Source: Novosphingobium sp.
GTDB taxonomy: Bacteria > Pseudomonadota > Alphaproteobacteria > Sphingomonadales > Sphingomonadaceae
Reading direction: 5' to 3'
Length of the DNA stretch: 39,428 nucleotides
Assembly (NCBI GenBank): GCA_015657645.1
Contig: JACDQK010000268.1
Span: 1-39,428, forward strand
The notes below the pieces were generated by a model. It was given only the letters and a program-made list of their open reading frames with translations. It was not told where the DNA came from and searched no databases. Shown one piece after another: positions 18,780 through 29,473 of the stretch (positions are counted from its first letter, which is position 1; the number at the start of each line of letters is the position of its first letter). The translations under genes and the position numbers were made by a program.

Positions 18780-19981
18780 TAGAGCCTGTATGGCGTGCTG
18801 GCCGCAATCCAGGCGGCCTCATCGGCGCTGGCCAGCGCTTCCAGATCGACCGCTTCGGCAGCCGGATCATCAACCCATTCGCGCAAGGCCGGGCCGCCGT
18901 TGATCACGTCGATCGCCAGCCGCTCGAACTCGTACTCATAGGGGAAATCGCGCCACAACTCGTAGTCCGGATAGAGCCGCCGGATTGCCTTGAAGGCCAG
19001 CGCCTGCAGCCGCCACGGCCGGAAGGCGTGGTGATCGTAAAAACCGCCCTCGGCGTGGATCATCAGCCCGTTGCACAGCTGCCCGGCGTGCTTGTGGAAG
19101 GTGGGCGTGAACCAGACCTCGCGCAGCGCGCAGCCGGCCAGCCACTGCGGCGCAATCCGCCGCATCTCGGCCATGACGGCCTTGGCATCGACATCAGGCG
19201 CGCCGAACAGCACTTCCAAGGGGCGGGTCGTGCCGCGCGCTTCGGACAGGGTCGCGCCCTCCAGCATGACCGTTCCGGGATAGGCGCGGGCCATGTTGAG
19301 GCTGGCAGCATTGGGGCTGGGATTGATCCAGATCCGGCCTTCGGGCCAACCCCAGCCCGGCCCCGTTTCGGGCGTCCAGCCCTGCATGGTGATGACGCGA
19401 TAGGGCACGTCCAGATCATTCTCGGCGATGAACCACTGGCCCATTTCGCCCAGGGTCAGCCCGTGACGCATTGGCATCGGCCCGGCTCCGACGAAGCTTT
19501 CCTGCCCCGGCACCAGCAGCGTGCCTTCGACCGGGCGTCCGGCCGGATTGGGGCGATCGAGCACCCAGACTTCCTTGCCGGTGCCAGATGCCGCCTCGAG
19601 CAGGTAAAGCAGCGTGGTGACGAAGGTGTATATCCGGCAGCCCAGGTCCTGCAGATCGAACAGGAAGACATCGGCGGTCGACATCATTTGCCCGGTCGGG
19701 CGGCGGACCTCGCCATAGAGGCTGAACACCGGAATATTGTACTGCGGGTCGAGCTCATCCGCGGTCTCGACCATATTGTCCTGCTTGTCGCCCTTCAGCC
19801 CGTGCTGCGGGCCAAAGGCGGCGGTCACGTTGATCCCGGCGGCGATCAGCGCGTCGAGCGAATGGGTCAGGTCGGCGGTTACGCTGGCCGGGTGCGCGAC
19901 CAACGCCACGCGCTTGCCGGCCAGCGGCGCACGCAGCTCCGGCTCGGCCAACAGGCGGTCGATCCCGAACATCACGCTCAT
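18776..19981 (-). CDS. DUF1343 / NamZ-type exo-beta-N-acetylmuramidase
   Basis: ALVAHPASVTADLTHSLDALIAAGINVTAAFGPQHGLKGDKQDNM…PVFSLYGEVRRPT…DLQDLGCRIYTFVTTL…RPNPAGRPVEG; ATG at 19981 overlaps upstream stop (ATGA). Confidence 0.9.
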   Translation of the reverse strand: MSVMFGIDRLLAEPELRAPLAGKRVALVAHPASVTADLTHSLDALIAAGINVTAAFGPQHGLKGDKQDNMVETADELDPQYNIPVFSLYGEVRRPTGQMMSTADVFLFDLQDLGCRIYTFVTTLLYLLEAASGTGKEVWVLDRPNPAGRPVEGTLLVPGQESFVGAGPMPMRHGLTLGEMGQWFIAENDLDVPYRVITMQGWTPETGPGWGWPEGRIWINPSPNAASLNMARAYPGTVMLEGATLSEARGTTRPLEVLFGAPDVDAKAVMAEMRRIAPQWLAGCALREVWFTPTFHKHAGQLCNGLMIHAEGGFYDHHAFRPWRLQALAFKAIRRLYPDYELWRDFPYEYEFERLAIDVINGGPALREWVDDPAAEAVDLEALASADEAAWIAASTPYRLY

Positions 19982-20486
19982 GCCGGCAGCTCCAGCGCGC
20001 GGCATTCATGCGCATGGAACTCTGGCGCGCCGGGGCGGAAGTCCAGCGCCCAGAAGCGGTTCACGCCGTCCGCGTCCTCGATGATCCCGTTCAATGCCAC
20101 TGTCGCCGGGACTGGCAGGCTGGAACGGATCTCGGCGGTCAGGCGCAGCTCGCTGTCGCTGACCGCAACGGCGATCTCGACCTCGGCCGGGGCATCGCGC
20201 ATCCCTTCGCGGAAAGCGTCGAAATCGTAGCAAGCCCAGCGGGTCGAGGGCGAAAGGTTGAACTCGCGGTAGCTGGTGCCGTCGTGGCTCCAGAAGATCT
20301 CGAAACAGGTGGTCTTCCAGAGGTTGTCGAACCGGCCCGGGGTCGCGACAGTCGGCACGGCGATCCTTGCAATATCGCCATGCGCGACGAAGGTGGCGCG
20401 GCAGCCTGCGCAGTGGGGACAATCTCGGCCTCGATCGAATGGATCGATCCGGGGGCGCAATCGGGGTGGAGAACCAGGCTTTGCAT
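19978..20486 (-). CDS. DOMON-like domain protein, frameshifted near its N-terminus in this assembly
   Basis: N-term [23 protein letters not shown] in one frame; [36 protein letters not shown]…[19 protein letters not shown] in another; one missing base at ~20395-20425 joins them. Confidence 0.75.
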
Positions 20487-20578
20487 CGCCGCCTAATGCC
20501 CGCTGGCATAACCGGCATCAAGCGGCACGTCATGCGGCACTTGGGCTTGTCCGCAACCGCTGCTATGGGCGCGGCGCA

Positions 20579-21802
20579 ATGACTTACAAATCCAGCCTCC
20601 TGCGCCTGCTCGACGAACGTGGCTATGTCCACCAGATGACCGATGCCGAGGGTCTTGATGCCCTTGCCGCCAAGCAGGTCGTGCCGGGCTATATCGGCTT
20701 CGATGCCACCGCGCCGTCGCTCCATGTCGGCAGCCTGGTGCAGATCATGCTGCTGCGGCGCTTGCAGCAGGCCGGGCACAAGCCGGTGGTGCTGATGGGC
20801 GGCGGAACGACCCGGATCGGCGATCCGACCGGGCGCGATGAGAGCCGCAAGATGCTGAGCGACGAGACGATCGAAGCCAACATCGCCTCGATCCGCACGA
20901 TCTTCGAACGCTTCCTGACCTTTGGTGACGGGCCGACCGACGCGATCATGGTCAACAACCACGATTGGCTGGGCCAGTTGGGCTATATCCAGCTGCTGCA
21001 GGAAGTGGGCACGCACTTCACGGTCAACCGGATGCTGACCTTCGATTCGGTCAAGCTGCGGCTGGAACGCGAGCAGCCGATGACCTTCCTCGAATTCAAT
21101 TACATGATCCTCCAGGGCTACGACTTCCGCCACCTCGCCAAGACCAGCGGCGTGCGCCTGCAGATGGGCGGCAGCGACCAGTGGGGCAATATCGTCAACG
21201 GGATCGAGCTGTCGCGCCGGATGGACGGGACCGAGGTGTTCGGCGTCACCACTCCCCTGCTGACCACCGCCGATGGCGCCAAGATGGGCAAGACCGCCGC
21301 TGGCGCCGTCTGGCTCAATGAGGATGCCCTGCCAGCTTACGATTTCTGGCAATACTGGCGCAATGCGGACGACCGCGATGTCGGCAAGTTCCTGCGCCTG
21401 TTCACCGACCTGCCGCTGGACGAGATCGCCCGGCTGGAGGCGCTGGAAGGGGCCGGGATTAACCAGGCCAAGATCGTGCTGGCCAATGAAGTCACCCGGC
21501 TGTGCCGCGGTGAGGAAGCCGCCAAGGCTGCCGAGGCCACCGCTGCGGCGACCTTTGCTGGCGGCGGTGTGGGTGAGGATCTGCCCGAGCTGGCGCTGCC
21601 GGCCGAAGGGCTCAGCCTGATCGACGCGCTGGTCGGGATCGGCTTTGCCGCTAGCCGGGGCGAAGCCAAGCGGCTGATCGCCGGCGGCGGCGCGCGGCTC
21701 GACGGGGATTCGGTTACCGAAGATTCGCACCACATTCCGGGTGGGTCCGAGGTGCGAATTTCAGCCGGCAAGAAGAAGCACGGGGTGCTGCGACCAGCCT
21801 AA
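20579..21802 (+). CDS. tyrS: Tyrosine-tRNA ligase
   Basis: [63 protein letters not shown]-terminal S4 domain; ATG at 20579. Confidence 0.97.
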   Translation: MTYKSSLLRLLDERGYVHQMTDAEGLDALAAKQVVPGYIGFDATAPSLHVGSLVQIMLLRRLQQAGHKPVVLMGGGTTRIGDPTGRDESRKMLSDETIEANIASIRTIFERFLTFGDGPTDAIMVNNHDWLGQLGYIQLLQEVGTHFTVNRMLTFDSVKLRLEREQPMTFLEFNYMILQGYDFRHLAKTSGVRLQMGGSDQWGNIVNGIELSRRMDGTEVFGVTTPLLTTADGAKMGKTAAGAVWLNEDALPAYDFWQYWRNADDRDVGKFLRLFTDLPLDEIARLEALEGAGINQAKIVLANEVTRLCRGEEAAKAAEATAAATFAGGGVGEDLPELALPAEGLSLIDALVGIGFAASRGEAKRLIAGGGARLDGDSVTEDSHHIPGGSEVRISAGKKKHGVLRPA

Positions 21803-21900
21803 GGTACTGGCGCCTGTCAGTTTCTGCCTGGTTTACGGTTTGTTTGCCGATTGCCTTCATTATGGCGCCTGGATCAATTTGATGGAGGCGAGCGAAGCCC

Positions 21901-22242
21901 ATGTCTTCGGGAGCGCAACTGACTGTTACCGACCTTCGCCGGGCCACCCGGCACCCGGTCGATCATAAGGTCATCGGCGAACACCGCCGCCTCGGTGATG
22001 TGCACCTGCACATCGTCAATATCTCGGCGCATGGTTTCATGACCGAGGGTGAGCTGGCCCTGGAACGCGGTGAGCGCGTGGTCATCCGCCTGCCGCAGGT
22101 TGGCCGAATCGAAGCCCACATGATCTGGGGGGCCGGTGATCGTGCCGGCTTCCAGTTCGAGCGGATCATCCGGCTCGAAGACTTCATGCAGATGATCGAC
22201 ACCCTGCAGCCCAATCCGCGCCTGCGCCCGACCCGCCGCTGA
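21901..22242 (+). CDS. PilZ domain protein
   Basis: RRATRHPVDHKVIGEHRRLGDVHLHIVNISAHGFMTEGELALERGERVVIRLPQVGRIEAHMIWGAGDRAGFQFE: RxxxR and (D/N)xSxxG motifs. Confidence 0.85.
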   Translation: MSSGAQLTVTDLRRATRHPVDHKVIGEHRRLGDVHLHIVNISAHGFMTEGELALERGERVVIRLPQVGRIEAHMIWGAGDRAGFQFERIIRLEDFMQMIDTLQPNPRLRPTRR

Positions 22243-22290
22243 GCCGAGCCGACCAATTGCGTTTCGTCATCGACGAGATGCGCGATCGGG

Positions 22291-22311
22291 GCTTGATATA
22301 GTATAACATGG
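22291..22311. promoter_or_regulatory. Zur-box-like imperfect palindrome GCTTGATATA-G-TATAACATGG
   Basis: Right half TATAACAT equals half of the familiar ATGTTATAnTATAACAT Zur box; 7 of 10 pairs match around the central G; 18 bp upstream of the preferred ATG (22329). Confidence 0.5.
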
Positions 22312-22328
22312 CGTCTAGATGGCACGCC

Positions 22329-24433
22329 ATGCTGAAGACCAGACTGAGCCTGACGGCCCTCGCCATCGCCCTCCTGCCCACTGCTGCCTTTGCCAATGAA
22401 GAGCAAGGCGGCGATCCGCATGGCAAGGCCCATGCCGACGACGAAGGGATCGTCGTGGTCGGCCATCCTCCGGTCGATTTCAACCTGCTCAATAGCACCA
22501 GCACGCTTGAGGGCGACAAGCTCGACGTCAGCCTGCGCGGCCAGCTGGGTGAAACACTCGCCAGCCTGCCAGGCGTCTCGGCCACCTCCTTCACCCCCGG
22601 TGCCTCGCGCCCGGTCCTGCGCGGCTTCGATGGTGACCGGATCCGCGTTCTGACCGACGGGATCGGCGCGATCGACGCCTCCAGCGTCTCGGCCGACCAC
22701 GCCGTGGTCTTCGATGCGCTGACGGTTGACCATATCGACGTGCTCCATGGCCCGGCGTGCTGCTGTTCGGCGGCCAGGCAATTGGCGGCGCGGTCAATGC
22801 GCTCGACAAGCGCATCCCGCGGTCTGTCCCGGACGGCATCAAGCTCGACGTGCTCGGCTCTTATGGTTCAGCCGCCAACGAGCGCGCCGCCTCGGGCGCG
22901 GCGCAGTTCCGCCTGGGTGAGCGCTGGGCCGCCAGCGTCGACGCTTCCTGGCGCAAGAGCGATGACCTCAAGGTCCCCGGCTTCGTCAATTCCCCCAGCC
23001 TGCGCGCCGCCCTGCTCGATGAAGCCGCCGAGTACCGCGCCGATGGCGAACCGGCCGAGGCGGAAGAGTACGAAGAACTCGCCGCGCTGAGCGGCAAGGT
23101 TCCCAACACCGCTGCACGCAGCACCACCTTTGGCGCCGGCCTAGCCTTCATCGACGCTGGCGGCAACCTGGGCATTTCGGTCCAGCGCCAGGACATGCGT
23201 TATGGCCTGCCGACGCGTCCCGGTGCCGGGCATCACGATCATGGCGGCGGCGATCACGGCGAGGAACTGGTCTCGATCGATCTCGGCCAGACCCGCGTCG
23301 ACCTGCGCGGCGCGGTCGAACTGGGCGAAGGCCTGTTCGATTCGATCCAGGTCCGCGGCGCCTTTGGCGATTACCAGCATATCGAGTTCGAAGGTGACGA
23401 GGTTGGCACCACTTTCACCGGCCGCGGTGTCGAAGCGCGCGCCGACCTGGTGCAGAACGAAAAGAACGGCTGGCGCGGCCGCAGTGGGATCCAGTACTTC
23501 ACCCGCAACCTGTCGATCGTCGGCGCCGAAGCCTTCGCCCCGTCGAACGACGTGACCCGCTTCGGGGTCTTCACGCTCCAGTCCTACCGCATCGGCCAGA
23601 TCGAGCTGGAAGGCGCCGGCCGCTACGAGCGCGCGACGGTGCGCGCCAATTCGGTCGGTTTCCAGCAGGCCTATGACCTGTGGAGTGGCTCGGCCGGCCT
23701 GACCTGGCGCTTTGCGCCCGGCTGGAAGCTGGGGGCCAACTACATCCGCGGCGCCCGCGCCCCGGCCCCGGAAGAACTGCTGTCCGATGGCCTCCACGTC
23801 GCCACCCAGGCTTACGAGCTGGGTAACGACACGTTCCGGCCCGAGACCAGCAACGGCGGCGAGGTCTTCCTGCGCTATGACGGTGGCCGTTATAACCTCT
23901 CGATCACCGGCTATCTGACCGATTTCAACAGCTTCATCGCCGCCCTGCCCAACGGCGCCGAGGAAGACGATTTCCCGGTTTTCCAATACATTCAGGGCCC
24001 GGCCCGCTTCCAGGGCTTCGAAGCCTCGGCCAGCGCCAAGGTGCTCGACTGGACCGACGGCGGCCTGACGCTCGATGCCCAGGCCGATTACACCCACGCC
24101 GAGCTCAAGGGCGTCGGCCCGGTCCCGCGCATTCCGCCGCTGCGCCTGCGCGGCGGGGCCGAGTTCGAATTCGGTCCGCTGCATTTCCGCGGCGAGGTGG
24201 AATGGAACGACAAGCAGGACCGCGTCGCCAGCTTCGAAACCCCGGTCGCCGGCTTCACCCTGGTCAATGTCTCGGCCGTCTGGCACCCGATGGGCGATGA
24301 AGGCCCGTTGACGCTGAGCCTGGCGGGCAACAACCTGTTCAACGTCTCGGCCCGCCGCGCCGCTTCGTTCACCCGCGATTTCGTGCCGCTGGCCGGCCGC
24401 GACGTGCGGGTAACGGCAAAGCTATCCTTCTGA
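22329..24433 (+). CDS. TonB-dependent receptor, ZnuD-like (predicted zinc receptor), frameshifted in this assembly
   Basis: Signal peptide MLKTRLSLTALAIALLPTAAFA; SRPVLRGFDGDRIRVLTDGIGAIDASSVSADHAVVFDALTVDHIDVLHGPA|VLLFGGQAIGGAVNALDKRIP; His-rich GHHDHGGGDHGEE; ends in F. One missing G at ~22757 explains the break. Confidence 0.85.
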
Positions 24434-24488
24434 GGAAAGAAGCAGCACTCGGCTTGGCAAGCGCCCATGGCGCTGCCATGCCGAGGGC

Positions 24489-25766
24489 GTGAGCACACCG
24501 ACCCACCCGCTGCAGATCCGCGACTACCGGCTGGTCTGGCTCGCGCGGTTTGCATCGGTGGCGGCAACCACGGCGATGGTCGTGGTGGTGGCCGCCCAGA
24601 CTTACCAGATCGCCCGCACCGATTACGGCTACGATACCAAGCAGGCCGCCTTCCTGATTGGCACGCTGGGGCTGGCGCAGTTCATTCCGTTCCTGCTGCT
24701 GACCCCGCTTGCCGGGCTGGTGGCCGATCGAATGGACCGGCGCTTCGTCGGCGCGGCCTCCTCGCTGCTCGACCTTACGGTTGCGCTCAGCCTGATTGCC
24801 GCCAACACGCTGGGCGTGATCAGCCTGCCGCTGCTGTTCGTGATGGCGGCGCTGCACGGCGCCGCGCGGGTCTTTATCGGCCCGGCGATCAGTTCGATCG
24901 TGCCCAATGTCGTCCCGGCCGAGATCCTGCCCAAGGCGGTCGCGACCGGGTCGATCGCCTGGCAAAGCGCTTCGGTGCTGGGACCGGCTTTGGGGGGTTT
25001 CCTGCTCGCGCGGAACGATGCCCTGCCCTACGTCTGGTCGGCGATCCTGCTGTCTATCGCCATAGTCGCCCTGCTGTTCATCAAGCCGCTGCCAGTCCAA
25101 CCCAAGAGCACCGAACCACCGCTGCGCCAGATTTCCGAAGGCGCGCGGTTCGTCTGGCGTGAGCGGTTCCTGCTCGGCTGCGTCTCGCTCGATCTGTTCG
25201 CGGTCCTGCTCGGCGGAGCCACCGCCATGCTGCCGGCCTTCGCCTATGACGTGCTGCATGTCGGCGATGAAGGGCTGGGCCTGCTCCGCGCCGCTCCGGC
25301 GCTCGGCGCGGCGCTGGTTGCCTTGTTCCTCGCCTTCTTCCCCTTGTCGCGCAATGTCGGGCCCAAGATGCTCTGGGCCGTGGCGATCTTTGGGGCTGCA
25401 ACGCTGGCCTTTGCGCTGTCGAAAAGCTTTCCGGTCTCGCTCGCCATGCTGGCCCTGCTGGGTGCGGCAGATCAGGTATCGGTCTTCGTGCGCGGCACCC
25501 TGGTCCAACTCAACACCCCGGATGAGATGCGCGGGCGGGTCTCCTCGATCTCGGGCCTCGCCATTTCAGCGTCGAACGAACTGGGCGAGATGCAGTCGGG
25601 CCTGGCTGCCGGGCTGTTTGGCGCGGTCTGGGCGGTTGCGCTGGGCGGCGTCGGCGCGATTGTGGTAACCGCCGCCTGGGCTGTGCTATTCCCCGAATTA
25701 CGCCGGGCAAAGACCTTTGCCCCGCAATACCGGCATGTCATTCCAAAAGAAGGATCCGCGCCATGA
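24489..25766 (+). CDS. MFS transporter (EntS/DUF894-like)
   Basis: 425 aa; [36 protein letters not shown]…[21 protein letters not shown]…[27 protein letters not shown]. Confidence 0.88.
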   Translation: MSTPTHPLQIRDYRLVWLARFASVAATTAMVVVVAAQTYQIARTDYGYDTKQAAFLIGTLGLAQFIPFLLLTPLAGLVADRMDRRFVGAASSLLDLTVALSLIAANTLGVISLPLLFVMAALHGAARVFIGPAISSIVPNVVPAEILPKAVATGSIAWQSASVLGPALGGFLLARNDALPYVWSAILLSIAIVALLFIKPLPVQPKSTEPPLRQISEGARFVWRERFLLGCVSLDLFAVLLGGATAMLPAFAYDVLHVGDEGLGLLRAAPALGAALVALFLAFFPLSRNVGPKMLWAVAIFGAATLAFALSKSFPVSLAMLALLGAADQVSVFVRGTLVQLNTPDEMRGRVSSISGLAISASNELGEMQSGLAAGLFGAVWAVALGGVGAIVVTAAWAVLFPELRRAKTFAPQYRHVIPKEGSAP

Positions 25767-26680
25767 AGGCTGATTCCGTCCTCGCCACCATCGGCAACAC
25801 CCCGCACATCCGCCTGTCGCGGATGTTCCCGAACCATGAAGTCTGGATCAAGTCAGAACGCTCGAACCCCGGCGGCTCGATCAAGGACCGGATTGGCCTG
25901 GCCATGATCGAAGCGGCCGAAGCCGATGGCAGCCTGAAGCCCGGCGGCACGATCATCGAGCCGACCAGCGGCAATACCGGGATCGGCCTGGCAATGACGG
26001 CGGCGGTCAAGGGCTACAAGCTGGTGCTGGTCATGCCCGAATCGATGTCGCTCGAACGGCGCCGGCTGATGCTGGCCTATGGCGCCACCTTCGATCTGAC
26101 CCCGCGCGAAAAGGGCATGAAGGGCGCCATCGAACGCGCGCATGAACTGGTCGCCAGCACGCCTAATTCGTGGATGCCGCAGCAGTTCGAGAATCCGGCC
26201 AATATCGCGGTCCATGTCCGCACCACCGCGCAAGAGATCCTGGCCGATTTCGCCGATACCCCGATCGATGCCCTGATCACCGGCGTTGGCACCGGCGGAC
26301 ACCTGACCGGCTGCGCCGAGGCGCTCAAGGTCAAGTGGCCGAACATGAAGGCCTGGGCCGTCGAACCGACGCTCTCACCCGTCATCTCGGGCGGTCAGCC
26401 CGCACCGCACCCGATCCAGGGGATCGGCGCAGGCTTTATCCCGACCAACCTCCACACCCAGGCAATCGACGGGGCGATCCAGGTCGATCCGGCCGATGCC
26501 AAGGAAATGGCCCGCCGCTGTGCGCGCGAGGAAGGCATGCTGGTGGGGATCAGCTCGGGCGCGACGCTCGCAGCAATTGCGCAGAAACTGCCCGATCTAC
26601 CGGCCGGCAGCCGGGTGCTGGGCTTCAACTACGATACGGGCGAACGTTACCTTTCGGTGCCGGACTTCCTGCCCGAATGA
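25763..26680 (+). CDS. cysK: Cysteine synthase A
   Basis: [18 protein letters not shown]…[20 protein letters not shown]…[34 protein letters not shown]…[10 protein letters not shown]. Confidence 0.95.
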   Translation: MKADSVLATIGNTPHIRLSRMFPNHEVWIKSERSNPGGSIKDRIGLAMIEAAEADGSLKPGGTIIEPTSGNTGIGLAMTAAVKGYKLVLVMPESMSLERRRLMLAYGATFDLTPREKGMKGAIERAHELVASTPNSWMPQQFENPANIAVHVRTTAQEILADFADTPIDALITGVGTGGHLTGCAEALKVKWPNMKAWAVEPTLSPVISGGQPAPHPIQGIGAGFIPTNLHTQAIDGAIQVDPADAKEMARRCAREEGMLVGISSGATLAAIAQKLPDLPAGSRVLGFNYDTGERYLSVPDFLPE

Positions 26681-27375
26681 GCGAACTCGAACGGATCACT
26701 TACGCGGACGGCGAGACAGCCCTGACCGGCTGGCTCGCCCGTCCGGCGGGCACCCCGCGCGCAGCGGTGGCGGTCTATCCAACCTTCATGAACAAGACCC
26801 CGGGCGTGGAAGCCAAGGCCCGCGCCCTGGCGGCAGAGGGCTACACCGCCTTCATCGCCGACTTCTATGGCCCGGACGCGCCGCACGATTTCGACAGCGC
26901 CAATGGCGCGATGACGCGCCTGCGCGCCGATCCAGTGGCCATGCGCACCCGGCTCAAGGCAACGCTGGCCAAGCTGGCGGAACTCGAACCCGGTGTCCCA
27001 CAGGCCGCTATCGGCTTTTGCCTGGGCGGCATGGCCGTGCTCGAACTGGCGCGCGACGGCGCGGACCTGACGCTGGTCGCCAGCTTCCACGGCCTGCTGC
27101 AAAGCCCGCTCCCCGCCGCCCAGCCCATCACGCCGCGCATCCTGGTCTGTCACGGCGATGCCGATTTCCTGGTGCCGCGCAGCCATGTGACGGCCTTCTG
27201 GGAGGAAATGGACGGCGTCGGCGCCAACTGGCACTTCCACAGCTATGCCGGCGTCGATCACGGCTTCACCAACCCGCTGACGCCAGCGGGTGCGCCCAAC
27301 CCCAGCTACAATGCCAGCGCTGATCGCCAAAGCTGGGCGGCGCTGCTCGGCTTGCTGGATGAGGCTTTGACCTAG
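26677..27375 (+). CDS. Dienelactone hydrolase family protein
   Basis: [57 protein letters not shown]…[17 protein letters not shown]…[15 protein letters not shown] overlap with cysK. Confidence 0.9.
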   Translation: MSELERITYADGETALTGWLARPAGTPRAAVAVYPTFMNKTPGVEAKARALAAEGYTAFIADFYGPDAPHDFDSANGAMTRLRADPVAMRTRLKATLAKLAELEPGVPQAAIGFCLGGMAVLELARDGADLTLVASFHGLLQSPLPAAQPITPRILVCHGDADFLVPRSHVTAFWEEMDGVGANWHFHSYAGVDHGFTNPLTPAGAPNPSYNASADRQSWAALLGLLDEALT

Positions 27376-27495
27376 CGCCAAGGCAGCTGGCGGCAGGCTG
27401 GAGCGCCCTAAGCCCCGCCGGTTTTCCTACATTGCCGCCGCCTGCTAAATACCGGGGGCTCTTTGAAATCGTAGGTCCCCTATTGTGCTCGTGGC

Positions 27496-27520
27496 ATCAC
27501 TGCGAAGTGGTTTTTATTTT
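27496..27520 (+). terminator. Intrinsic terminator of the MFS-cysK-dlh operon
   Basis: ATCACT-GCGA-AGTGGT stem (one G·T wobble, GNRA loop) followed by TTTTATTTT. Confidence 0.65.
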
Positions 27521-27577
27521 GTCCAACTTCCGCATTAGTGCGGAAAGCAGCAAAAAACAGCCGAAATCCGCCCCTTC

Positions 27578-27619
27578 CAGCCTGTTGGAAGAAGCGGACT
27601 CGGTGTCAACTGTGTCAAC
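27578..27619 (+). repeat. Copy A of a 42-bp dispersed element with GTGTCAACT-GTGTCAAC tandem
   Basis: CAGCCTGTTGGAAGAAGCGGACTCGGTGTCAACTGTGTCAAC; 37/42 identical, ungapped, to the minus strand of 34814-34855. Confidence 0.85.
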
Positions 27620-27644
27620 TTCAGCGTAACGCTGCTGGCCCGGA

Positions 27645-29447
27645 TCAGGCGGTGGCGAAGGCCTCAACCGGCAGCGCCATGATGGCTTCGCTGCCTGCCT
27701 CGATCTTGCGGCGCAGCGATGCGGCATCAGGGCAGAACCGCTCGCCAAAGTAGCGCGCGGTGGTCAGCTTGGCGGCGTAGAAGGCCTGGTCGCCCGTGCC
27801 GCTGGCCAAGGCCCCCAGCGCCGCCTGACCCATCCGCAGCCACTGCGAGCCGAGCGCGACGATGCCCATGATGTGCATGTAGTGATGCGCGCCGGCGCCG
27901 ACCTGGTTGGGGTTGGCCATGCCATTGGCCATGAACCACATGGTCGCGGCCTTGAGCTCGCCATTGGCGGCCTCAACCGCAGCGGCCAGGCTGGCGAGTT
28001 CGGGCTTGTCCTTGGCCGCGGCGCAATCGGCGTCGACCAGGGCGAAGAAGACCTGAACCGCGCGGCCGCCGTTTTGGGCCAGCTTGCGGCCGACCAGGTC
28101 CATCGCCTGAACGCCGTTGGCGCCTTCGTAGATCATGGCAATGCGGGCATCGCGCACAAACTGGCTCATGCCCCATTCCTCGATGTAGCCGTGGCCGCCG
28201 AAGACCTGCTGCATGTTGGTGGCGACGTCATAGCCCTTGTCGGTGCCATAGCCCTTGATCACCGGGGTCAGCAGGCTGATCAGGTCATCGGCGGTCAGGC
28301 GCTCTTCCTCGGTCCCCGCCTTGTGGCTGAGATCGACCTGGAGCGCGCCCCAAAGGCAAAGCGAGCGCATGCCTTCGGTAAAGGCCTTGGCGTCCATCAG
28401 CATGCGGCGGACGTCGGGGTGGACGAACAGCGTGTCGGCCTTCTCAGCCGGTTCCGCTGCGCCAGTCAGCGCGCGGCCCTGGCGGCGATCGCCGGCATAC
28501 TTTACCGCATTCTGGTAGGCCGCCTCGGCCTGGGCCAGTCCCTGGATGCCGACTCCAAGCCGCGCTGCGTTCATCATGATGAACATGGCGGCGAGGCCCT
28601 TGTTCTCTTCGCCTACCAGATAGCCGGTCGCCCCGTCGTAGTTCATCACGCAGGTGGCATTGCCGTGGATGCCCATCTTGTGTTCGATCGACCCGCACGA
28701 CACGGCATTGCGCGCGCCGAGCGAGCCATCCTCGTTCACCAGCACCTTGGGCACGATGAACAGCGAGATGCCCTTGGTCGAATCCGGGGCATCGGGCAGC
28801 TTGGCCAGGACCAGGTGAATGATGTTCTCAGTCAGGTCATGCTCGCCCGAGGAGATGAAGATCTTGGTCCCGGTGATCGCATAGGAACCATCGGCCTGCG
28901 GCACGGCGCGGGTGCGGATCAGGCCGAGATCGGTACCGCATTGCGGCTCGGTCAGGTTCATCGTGCCGAGCCACTCGCAAGTGACCATCTTGGGCACGTA
29001 CTTGGCCTTCTGCTCGGGCGAACCCTTGGCCAGGATCGCCGAGATCGCCCCGGCGGTGAGGCCGGGATACATCCCGAACGCCTGGTTGGCCGAAGACATG
29101 AACTCTTCCATCAGCATGCCGAGCACGTGCGGCAGGCCCTGCCCGCCGAACTCCTCCGGCACCGACAGGGTGGACCACCCTGCCGCGCGGAACTGGGCAA
29201 AGGCCTCTTTGTAGACCGACGGAACGGTCACCGAGCCGTCGGGGTTCCGGGTGCAGCCTTCCTGGTCGCCCGCCAGGTTGATCGGGGCGAGGACTTCCGA
29301 ACAGAACTTGCCGGCTTCCTCAACCACCGCCTCGACCATGTCGGGCGTGGCCCCGGCGAAGCCCGGCAGCGCCGCGTAATCCTGCAGGCGCAGCACTTCA
29401 TTGATCAGGAAACGGGCGTCACCGGTCGGTGCCTTGTAAGTCGGCAT
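27645..29447 (-). CDS. Acyl-CoA dehydrogenase (FadE-like, ~600 aa with C-terminal extension)
   Basis: MPTYKAPTGDARFLINEVLRL…SVPEEFGGQGLPHVLGMLMEEFMSSANQAFGMYPGL…MNLTEPQCGTDLGLIRTRA…YGTDKGYDVATNMQQVFGGHGYIEEWGMSQFVRDARIAMIYEGANGVQAMDLVGRKL. Confidence 0.95.
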   Translation of the reverse strand: MPTYKAPTGDARFLINEVLRLQDYAALPGFAGATPDMVEAVVEEAGKFCSEVLAPINLAGDQEGCTRNPDGSVTVPSVYKEAFAQFRAAGWSTLSVPEEFGGQGLPHVLGMLMEEFMSSANQAFGMYPGLTAGAISAILAKGSPEQKAKYVPKMVTCEWLGTMNLTEPQCGTDLGLIRTRAVPQADGSYAITGTKIFISSGEHDLTENIIHLVLAKLPDAPDSTKGISLFIVPKVLVNEDGSLGARNAVSCGSIEHKMGIHGNATCVMNYDGATGYLVGEENKGLAAMFIMMNAARLGVGIQGLAQAEAAYQNAVKYAGDRRQGRALTGAAEPAEKADTLFVHPDVRRMLMDAKAFTEGMRSLCLWGALQVDLSHKAGTEEERLTADDLISLLTPVIKGYGTDKGYDVATNMQQVFGGHGYIEEWGMSQFVRDARIAMIYEGANGVQAMDLVGRKLAQNGGRAVQVFFALVDADCAAAKDKPELASLAAAVEAANGELKAATMWFMANGMANPNQVGAGAHHYMHIMGIVALGSQWLRMGQAALGALASGTGDQAFYAAKLTTARYFGERFCPDAASLRRKIEAGSEAIMALPVEAFATA

Positions 29448-29473
29448 GAGGGTCCTCGTTGCAGTAAGGGGCG

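Noticed and set aside
17637-18782. 381-aa + strand ORF
   Set aside because: Antisense to the beta-hydroxylase gene.
19028-20230. 400-aa + strand ORF
   Set aside because: Antisense to the NamZ and DOMON-like genes.
27432-27629. 65-aa ORF MPPPAKYRGLF…DSVSTVSTSA
   Set aside because: Runs through a terminator, hairpins and repeat copy A; more likely non-coding.
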